Source: Vulcanimicrobiota bacterium (GTDB taxonomy: Bacteria; Vulcanimicrobiota; Vulcanimicrobiia; Vulcanimicrobiales; Vulcanimicrobiaceae). From it: a stretch of 5,491 nucleotides of DNA. The notes below the pieces were generated by a model, which saw only the letters and a program-made list of their open reading frames with translations, made no database searches and was not told where the DNA came from. The translations under genes were made by a program, and so were the position numbers. The stretch is from positions 1-5,491 of the forward strand of contig JABCZE010000133.1 in assembly GCA_013289785.1 (NCBI GenBank). The letters run 5' to 3'. This document shows, one piece after another, positions 1 through 4,743 of the stretch (positions are counted from its first letter, which is position 1; every line of letters begins with the position of its first letter).

Positions 1-898
1 CGCGCCCGAGATACTCCCCGAGAATTCCGAGGCTCATCAGTTGCACGCCGCCGAGAAAGAGAACGGCTACGATGGTCGAGGCCCAGCCCGGCGTGTAGAA
101 GGCCGGTTTCAAGCTGAACGTTTTCATAACGATGACGATCACGGCGTAAACGAAGGCGATGACGCTGGCCGCGAAACCGAAATAAGACGCAAAGCGCAAC
201 GGCACGTCGGAGAACGAGGTGATGCCGTCCATCGCGAAGCGAACCATCTTCGAAAGCGGATACTTCGTCTGGCCGGTATAGCGCACGTCGCGATCGTACT
301 CGAGCGCTACTTGGTTGAAACCGACCCAGCTTACCATGCCGCGAAGAAAGCGATGGCGTTCGGGCAGCCGCCGCACGGCTTCGACGGCCCGCCGGCTCAT
401 CAAGCGAAAGTCTCCGGTATCCAGCGGGATCGCGATCTTGGTCAGGCGTTTGATGATCCGGTAAAACGCGCGCGCAGTCCAGAGCTTGAAACGGCTCTCG
501 CCTTTGCGGGTGCGGCGAACCGCGTACACGACGTCGTAGCCCTGGCGCCACTTTCGCAAGAAGTCCTCGATCAGCTCCGGCGGATCTTGCAGATCGCCGT
601 CCATGAGGATAACGGCATCCCCGGTAGCGATTTCTATACCGGCGGTCGCAGCGAGCTGATGCCCGAAGTTGCGCGACAAATTGACCAGCACGATCCCGGC
701 CTGGCGCTGCATCTCCGCCCGGATGGCAGCGAGCGTGCCGTCCGTGCTTCCGTCGTTAACCAGCACGATTTCGTGGCCGAACTGCCCCCTCAACGGCTCG
801 ATCGCCGCCGCGACGCGTGCCAAAAGCGGTGCGACGTTTCCGGCTTCGTTGTAAAGGGGGACCACGACGCTGAAGGTGGGGCGCGTAGAATCGGCCAT
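1..898 (-). CDS. Family 2 glycosyltransferase, GtrB / polyprenyl-phosphate sugar transferase type (partial, C-terminus cut)
   Basis: The enzyme transfers a sugar from a nucleotide-sugar donor, in this subfamily usually to undecaprenyl or dolichyl phosphate on the cytoplasmic face of the membrane. The start is the ATG at 898-896, giving 299 visible residues; base 1 cuts the gene. The GT-A fold is clear: a first strand with VVVPLYNE (about 11-18), the nucleotide-binding VNDGSTDGT (47-55, Asp49), and the metal-binding DGDLQDPPE (100-108, Asp100 and Asp102). Acceptor-side motifs DTGDFRLM (160-167), RFLRGM (183-188) and YTGQTKYP (207-214) follow. Two hydrophobic helices lie at about 236-258 and 272-292. 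The last visible residues, GEYLGR, match the usual end of the family, so probably only 10-30 residues are missing. No good Shine-Dalgarno sequence precedes the ATG. It is divergent from the lipoprotein gene at 975. The donor sugar and exact acceptor cannot be read from the sequence; a DPM-like or ArnC-like role is also possible. Confidence 0.93.
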   Translation of the reverse strand, partial: MADSTRPTFSVVVPLYNEAGNVAPLLARVAAAIEPLRGQFGHEIVLVNDGSTDGTLAAIRAEMQRQAGIVLVNLSRNFGHQLAATAGIEIATGDAVILMDGDLQDPPELIEDFLRKWRQGYDVVYAVRRTRKGESRFKLWTARAFYRIIKRLTKIAIPLDTGDFRLMSRRAVEAVRRLPERHRFLRGMVSWVGFNQVALEYDRDVRYTGQTKYPLSKMVRFAMDGITSFSDVPLRFASYFGFAASVIAFVYAVIVIVMKTFSLKPAFYTPGWASTIVAVLFLGGVQLMSLGILGEYLGR

Positions 899-928
899 GC
901 CGGTGCCGTTTTCAACACGCCGCCGCCG

Positions 929-960
929 TTGTCACCCCGAGCGGAAAGCGCAGAGGGTCC
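929..960. repeat. Dispersed extragenic repeat of the GTCACCC-GAGCG type
   Basis: The gap between the divergent genes contains a segment beginning TTGTCACCCCGAGCGGAAAG and ending CGCAGAGGGTCC. It resembles a short, partly palindromic element (GTCAYCCTGAGCG...CGAAGGGTC) found many times between genes in diverse environmental bacteria. When such elements are translated by mistake they give peptides of the CHPER type, and this frame does so here. Its partial inverted symmetry (CCCCGAGCG against CGCAGAGGG) is imperfect. Only one copy lies in the window, so the repeat status comes from resemblance, not from multiple copies seen here. Confidence 0.5.
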
Positions 961-974
961 AAGAACTAGCGTGC

Positions 975-1547
975 ATGCCTAACGTCCGTTCGGCCCTCGT
1001 GACCGGCGCGGCTTTGCTCTGGATTGCAGGCTGCAGCCATGCGGCTCAGTCCGGCGGAGCGGGGTCGTCGCCCGCGCCGAGGACCCGGCCGCAAGCGGCC
1101 GCCTCGTCGCGGGCCGGCGCCACAGCCGGGCCGCGAACTACGGCATCCGCGTCACCCGCCGCCGCTCCGTCACCCACGACCTCTCCGACGGCGTCGACGG
1201 CACCCCCGTCGCCGGCGGTCACGCCGCCCAAGCTCTCGGTCAAGGCGTCCCGTCTACCGCCCAATGCGGCGCCGAAAATTCTTGCCGTTGCGGTAAGCGA
1301 GACGACCGTGCACCCGGGGGACACGGTTTCGGGTAGCGTGGTCACCAGCTCCAACGTCGCCAGCGTGCAAGCGCGGATCGGGGGCTACGCGATGACCCTC
1401 GTCAAAACCGGCGTGGGACGCTTCGCGCTGACCTACACCGTCGCGCCGCTGCCGTGGTTCATTCGCGGCACGTTTAACATGCGCGTGATTGCAACGAACA
1501 CCCGCGGCGATACGGTCGAACGCACGATACCGCTGACCGTACGATAG
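975..1547 (+). CDS. Putative lipoprotein with Ala/Pro/Ser/Thr-rich stalk and beta-sandwich-like C-terminal domain
   Basis: No known family is recognised. The 190-residue product starts with a short N-region (Arg5), a hydrophobic stretch and a lipobox I17-A18-G19-C20, so Cys20 should be lipidated by Lgt and the protein anchored outside the cytoplasm. Residues about 22-90 form a low-complexity stalk rich in Ala, Pro, Ser and Thr. From about residue 100 the sequence turns into alternating beta-type segments (KILAVAVSETTVHPGDTVSG, then VASVQARIGGYAM, then GRFALTYTVA) and ends TIPLTVR, which looks like a single Ig-like or similar beta-sandwich domain. The ATG at 975 is chosen because it places the signal peptide correctly. 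The open frame extends upstream to 876, but that stretch crosses the extragenic repeat and reads as Arg-rich junk. No strong Shine-Dalgarno is seen; AGAGGG at 952-957 is too distant. A structural or adhesion role at the envelope is an inference. Confidence 0.8.
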   Translation: MPNVRSALVTGAALLWIAGCSHAAQSGGAGSSPAPRTRPQAAASSRAGATAGPRTTASASPAAAPSPTTSPTASTAPPSPAVTPPKLSVKASRLPPNAAPKILAVAVSETTVHPGDTVSGSVVTSSNVASVQARIGGYAMTLVKTGVGRFALTYTVAPLPWFIRGTFNMRVIATNTRGDTVERTIPLTVR

Positions 1548-1551
1548 CGCA

Positions 1552-1611
1552 AGTTTTCCAAGCAGCGCAAGCGCGCCGATACAGGAGGCCGGTCAATAGC
1601 GAAGGAAAACT
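1552..1611 (+). other. Inverted repeat AGTTTTCC / GGAAAACT in the 1548-1647 leader
   Basis: Perfect 8-bp arms at 1552-1559 and 1604-1611 are separated by 44 bases. They lie just after the lipoprotein stop codon and before the first phosphoesterase. The loop is long and no T-run follows the second arm, so this is not a standard intrinsic terminator. It could be an mRNA structure or a pair of protein-binding half-sites. Chance occurrence is possible. Confidence 0.3.
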
Positions 1612-1639
1612 CGGTCTCCATGCACCTCCTTCTAAAGGA
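1583..1639 (+). promoter_or_regulatory. Candidate translational-control structure around the phosphoesterase ribosome binding site
   Basis: AAAGGA at 1634-1639 is the only well-placed Shine-Dalgarno for the first phosphoesterase, 8 bases before GTG 1648. The core AAGGA (1635-1639) can pair perfectly with TCCTT (1627-1631) across a CTA loop, which would hide it. The overlapping CCTCCT (1625-1630) can instead pair perfectly with AGGAGG (1583-1588), which would free it. The two pairings exclude each other. The stems are short (5 and 6 bp), so the switch is a hypothesis; the ribosome binding site itself is more secure. Confidence 0.4.
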
Positions 1640-1658
1640 TGCTATCCGTGCGTTGTAA
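1620..1658 (+). CDS. Possible 12-codon leader ORF overlapping the phosphoesterase start
   Basis: An ATG at 1620 opens a frame encoding MHLLLKDAIRAL and stops at TAA 1656-1658, 8 bases inside the phosphoesterase gene (from GTG 1648) in another frame. AAGGAA at 1602-1607 lies 12 bases upstream, slightly far for a Shine-Dalgarno. Translating ribosomes would cover the anti-Shine-Dalgarno segment at 1625-1631 and could couple to the downstream start. There is no codon-bias or homology evidence, and an ORF this short can easily occur by chance. Confidence 0.15.
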   Translation: MHLLLKDAIRAL

Positions 1659-3060
1659 TTCGTGGCCGAACCTCACTCTGGCGATAGCGCTATCGGCTAT
1701 TCTGTGCGCGTGCGGTGGCAACGGCGCACTTGGTTCGTCGCCGGGACTCCCTGGTGCGCGCGCGTTGCAGAGCAAGATCCAGCACGTCGTCATCATCGTT
1801 CAAGAAAATCGCAGTCTCAACAATCTCTTTTACGGCTATCCCGGGGCTAAGACGGCAACCTACGGCTACAACACAAGCGGCCAGAAGATCGAACTGGAGC
1901 CGGTCACGATCGCAACGGACTGGGACCTCCAACATAATGCCAAAGGGTACTTTGCCTCGTGTAACGGCAAAGGAAAGATCCCCGGCACCAACTGCCAGAT
2001 GAACGGCTTCGACAACGAGACGTGGGGGTGCGGCTCGGGCGGGCCCAAATGCCCGAATAAGAATCCGCCGTATAGCTACGTCCCGCATAGCCAGACCGGG
2101 CCGTACTTTTCCATGGCCGGTCAATACGTCTTAGCCGACGAAATGTACGCTTCCGATTTTGATATCAGTAGCTTTGAGTCGCATCAATACATCATTGCGG
2201 GCGTAAACCCCGACGGTACGTACGACTATCCCGACGGAGCGTGGGGCTGTCCGGGCGCGCCGGGCGATGCGATCAAGGTCCTCGGCCCACATCGCAATGT
2301 GAACGATACCAAAACGGTGTTCCCTTGTTGGGATCCCACGACGCTGGCCGACGAACTCGATCAAGCGGCTCTGCCCTGGGCGTTTTACGCGGTACCGCTC
2401 AAAGCCAAGGGAAGCGGCAGCGGGAAGCTCTGCGGCAACGGCATTGGGTCTGACGGCAACGGTTACCGAAGCGCGATCTGGAGCGCGTACCAGGCCATCA
2501 AACACATTTGCTACGGTAAAGACTGGGATAACGACGTCAAATCGCCGCCGCAGAAGTTCCTCAACGACGTGAAGAACAATCTCGCGGCAGTGACGTGGGT
2601 CACGCCGACTTACGCAAACTCCGACCACGGCGGCAACAACTCCGACACCGGCCCTTCTTGGGTTGCCTCGGTCGTCAACGCGGTCGGCGAATCGCAGTTT
2701 TGGAGTTCCACCGCGATCTTCATCTTCTGGGACGATCCCGGCGGCTGGTACGATCCGGAGCCGCCGCAGTACGTTGATAACGACGGTCTCGGATATCGGC
2801 TTCCGCTGCTGATCATTTCGCCGTACGCAAAACAAGGGCTGGTTTCGCACACCCACTACGAGCACGGCAGCATCCTAAAGTTCGTTGAAGACCAGTTCGG
2901 CCTGGCGAGACTCTCAGAAAGCGACTCGCGCGCTAAATCGACGGCCGATGCCTTCGATTTCAACCAGTCACCACGCCAGTTCGTTCCAATCTCGTCGAAG
3001 TATAACGCCGGGTACTTCACGCACCAACCCGTCGATACTCGTCTGCCGGACAACGATTAG
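1648..3060 (+). CDS. Phosphoesterase-family lipoprotein, copy 1 (AcpA / phospholipase C type)
   Basis: This is a probable phosphomonoesterase or phospholipase C of the alkaline phosphatase superfamily, acting outside the cytoplasm. GTG 1648 (470 aa) is preferred over ATG 1639 (473 aa) because AAAGGA sits 8 bases upstream and the paralogue also starts GTG with Met-Arg; no useful Shine-Dalgarno serves ATG 1639. Numbering is from the GTG. A signal peptide ends in the lipobox L-C-A-C22. The family signature HVVIIVQENRSLNNLFYGYP follows, with likely metal ligands Glu53 and Asn54. Ser175 in DISSFESHQY aligns by eye with the Ser/Thr nucleophile of AcpA and PlcH. Later come NSDH (His327), FWDDPGGWYD (Asp362 and Asp363, probable second metal site), LLIISPYAK and VSHTHYEHGSILKFVED (His401, His403, His406). 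Eight cysteines after Cys22 are shared with copy 2 and suggest disulfides. Copy 2 starts 6 bp after the stop, so the two are probably cotranscribed. The substrate is unknown. Confidence 0.92.
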   Translation: MRCNSWPNLTLAIALSAILCACGGNGALGSSPGLPGARALQSKIQHVVIIVQENRSLNNLFYGYPGAKTATYGYNTSGQKIELEPVTIATDWDLQHNAKGYFASCNGKGKIPGTNCQMNGFDNETWGCGSGGPKCPNKNPPYSYVPHSQTGPYFSMAGQYVLADEMYASDFDISSFESHQYIIAGVNPDGTYDYPDGAWGCPGAPGDAIKVLGPHRNVNDTKTVFPCWDPTTLADELDQAALPWAFYAVPLKAKGSGSGKLCGNGIGSDGNGYRSAIWSAYQAIKHICYGKDWDNDVKSPPQKFLNDVKNNLAAVTWVTPTYANSDHGGNNSDTGPSWVASVVNAVGESQFWSSTAIFIFWDDPGGWYDPEPPQYVDNDGLGYRLPLLIISPYAKQGLVSHTHYEHGSILKFVEDQFGLARLSESDSRAKSTADAFDFNQSPRQFVPISSKYNAGYFTHQPVDTRLPDND

Positions 3061-3066
3061 CGGGTC

Positions 3067-4494
3067 GTGAGAAGGCTTTCGCTGGCGATCGGGGTTACGA
3101 TGTCGCTCCTTTGCGCTTGCAAAGGCGGAGCATCTTCGTCGCCCGGGGTACCGGCCGTCGATCGGCAGCCGGACCAGGCGGCGTACCAGCCGCTCGCGGG
3201 CCCAAAGAAAATTCAGCACGTCATCATCATCGTTCAAGAGAATCGCAGTTTGAACAATCTTTTTTACGGCTACCCCGGTGCCAAAACCGTTACCTATGGT
3301 TATGGCTCGAAGGGTCAAAAGATCACGCTCAAACCGATCGGCCTGGCGACGACGTGGGACGTCTCGCATAACTACGCTGCGTTTATGACGGCGTGCAACG
3401 GCACGGGAACGATGCCGGGGACTCACTGCCGGATGAACGGCTTCGATAGTAAGACGTTGTGGAACTGCGATCAGCCGGGGTTCCCGCATTGCCCGAAGGG
3501 AATTGAGTACCCAACGTACTCGTACGTCCCGCACGACGAGACGGCGCCGTATTTTTCGATGGCGAAGCAGTACGTCTTGGCCGATCAGATGTATGCGTCG
3601 AACTTCGACATTAGCAGCTTCGTGTCGCATCAGTACATCATCGCCGGTCAGGCCAGCCGTTCGGTTAACTATCCCGAGGACTACTGGGGCTGTCCGGGCG
3701 GTAAAGGCGACCAGATCTACACGCTCACCCAAGATCGCCAGTACTCAAAGCAGATCCCGGTCTGCTTCGATAATAAAACGCTTGGCGACGAGCTAGACGA
3801 TGCGAAGTTGTCTTGGGCGTACTACACCTATCCGGTCGGAAGCGGCGCGCCGGACCCCTGCAACGGCAGCCCGGGAGCCGGCCCCACGTACTCGGAGAGC
3901 AACGGCATTTGGAGCGCCTACCAGGCGATCGACCATATTTGTTATGGACCCGACTGGAAGAAAGACGTGATCACGAACGCAACGCAGTTCCTGACCGACG
4001 TTCCCAGCGGCAAGCTCGCAACGGTGACGTGGATCACACCGACCTGCAAGAACTCGGACCACGCGACGTGCGGCGGAAATACGGGTCCGTCGTGGGTTGC
4101 ATCGCTGGTCAATGCGGTCGGTGAGTCGAAGTTCTGGTCCACCAGCGCGATCTTCGTCTTCTGGGACGACCCCGGTCTTTGGTACGATCCGGAGCCTCCC
4201 GCTTACGTCGATTATGACGGCTTGGGGTTTCGCGTGCCGTTGCTGATCATCTCGCCGTACGCAAAAAAAGGGGTGGTTTCGCACACGCACTACGAGCACG
4301 GCACGATTCTGAAGTTCGTGGAGGACGAGTTCGGACTACACTGGCTGGCGGCCAGCGACCACCGCGCCAACTCACCCGACGATGCCTTCGACTTCACCCA
4401 GTCGCCGCGCAAATTCGTGCCGATAAAAGCTCCCTACGGCAAAAGTTACTTCCTGCATCAGCCGCCCGACCCGCGGCCGCCGGACGATAACTGA
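3067..4494 (+). CDS. Phosphoesterase-family lipoprotein, copy 2 (tandem paralogue)
   Basis: The 475-residue product is a close paralogue of the gene before it, roughly three in five residues identical by eye. The GTG at 3067 gives MRRLSLAIG, a hydrophobic core and the lipobox L15-C16-A17-C18, so lipid anchoring at Cys18 is likely. All presumed active-site elements are kept: Glu58 and Asn59 in HVIIIVQENRS, Ser184 in DISSFVSHQY, His332, Asp367 and Asp368 in FWDDPG, and VSHTHYEHG (His406, His408, His411). Differences from copy 1 include Leu371 in place of the second Gly of DDPGGW, and an added cysteine pair, Cys327 and Cys335, flanking the His332 motif. No clear Shine-Dalgarno precedes the GTG; with 6 bases after the copy 1 stop, termination-reinitiation coupling is likely. 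It probably hydrolyses a phosphoester at the cell surface, and the sequence differences suggest a distinct substrate or stability. No frameshift or truncation is seen. Confidence 0.92.
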   Translation: MRRLSLAIGVTMSLLCACKGGASSSPGVPAVDRQPDQAAYQPLAGPKKIQHVIIIVQENRSLNNLFYGYPGAKTVTYGYGSKGQKITLKPIGLATTWDVSHNYAAFMTACNGTGTMPGTHCRMNGFDSKTLWNCDQPGFPHCPKGIEYPTYSYVPHDETAPYFSMAKQYVLADQMYASNFDISSFVSHQYIIAGQASRSVNYPEDYWGCPGGKGDQIYTLTQDRQYSKQIPVCFDNKTLGDELDDAKLSWAYYTYPVGSGAPDPCNGSPGAGPTYSESNGIWSAYQAIDHICYGPDWKKDVITNATQFLTDVPSGKLATVTWITPTCKNSDHATCGGNTGPSWVASLVNAVGESKFWSTSAIFVFWDDPGLWYDPEPPAYVDYDGLGFRVPLLIISPYAKKGVVSHTHYEHGTILKFVEDEFGLHWLAASDHRANSPDDAFDFTQSPRKFVPIKAPYGKSYFLHQPPDPRPPDDN

Positions 4495-4525
4495 GCGTTA
4501 AGCGAAATGCCAAACGCCAACGCTC
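4493..4525 (+). terminator. Weak stem-loop at the end of the phosphoesterase pair
   Basis: GAGCGTT (4493-4499, overlapping the stop codon) and AACGCTC (4519-4525) form a 7-bp perfect stem with a 19-base loop. No T-run follows, so this may be a 3' mRNA-stabilising structure rather than a true intrinsic terminator. Confidence 0.3.
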
Positions 4526-4743
4526 CGGTCCCTGCGAACATTAACGTTTGCTCAACCTGCCTTAACTATTTCTCCCATTTCCAGGATGCACGCTCGATTT
4601 GCCATCCCCTACCATCGACTTGGATGAAGCCGGCGCAGTTCCGCCTCCTTCGTTGCTATCGGGAGTACCGTCTTGCTTAAAACCCTGCATCGCGTCACCA
4701 AACGCGTTTTTTTTCTCGGCTGTTCCCACTCGGCCGCACCCAT
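4495..4743. other. Intergenic region between the phosphoesterase pair and ugd
   Basis: These 249 bases hold no convincing gene. They contain a weak stem-loop at the left end, a second small hairpin GCGAAC/GTTTGC at 4534-4551 (one G-T pair), and a strong intrinsic terminator at 4691-4714. Open frames crossing the right half, on both strands, only mirror the NG-repeat DNA of the next gene. The only possible promoter, TTAACG (4541) with a TAACTA-like box 16 bases later, is poor. The ugd promoter most likely lies here, upstream of the terminator, because 4715-4743 has no promoter-like boxes. Confidence 0.6.
4691..4714 (+). terminator. Intrinsic terminator or attenuator just upstream of ugd
   Basis: CGCGT (4691-4695) and ACGCG (4702-4706) pair across the 6-base loop CACCAA, and the stem is followed at once by eight T residues (4707-4714). 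This is the classic plus-strand intrinsic terminator pattern, although the 5-bp stem is short. It ends 29 bases before the ugd start codon. It either ends transcription from the phosphoesterase operon or acts as an attenuator in the ugd leader. Confidence 0.62.

Noticed and set aside
876..974. An upstream extension of the lipoprotein (ATG 876 or 897)
   Set aside because: It would place an Arg-rich, repeat-derived segment before the signal peptide. ATG 975 gives a proper lipoprotein signal. The ATG at 897 only overlaps the CAT of the opposite-strand start.
41..982. A 313-codon open frame on the plus strand
   Set aside because: It is antisense to the glycosyltransferase, whose motifs are unmistakable. 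Its translation is Arg/His/Asp-rich with no domain and continues through the extragenic repeat.
2131..4299. Long minus-strand frames (2131-2865, 2968-3732, 3793-4299) that resemble one another, e.g. both 2131-2865 and 3793-4299 begin MLVV-VRN
   Set aside because: They mirror the two sense paralogues; their similarity follows from the duplication, and they have no signal peptide or domain of their own.
4541..4568. Promoter-like TTAACG with 16-base spacing to TAACTA
   Set aside because: The -10 box matches TATAAT at only two positions, and the lineage's promoter consensus is unknown.
4586..4627. A 13-codon ORF starting ATGCACGCT
   Set aside because: No spaced Shine-Dalgarno, no conservation evidence, and a length expected by chance.
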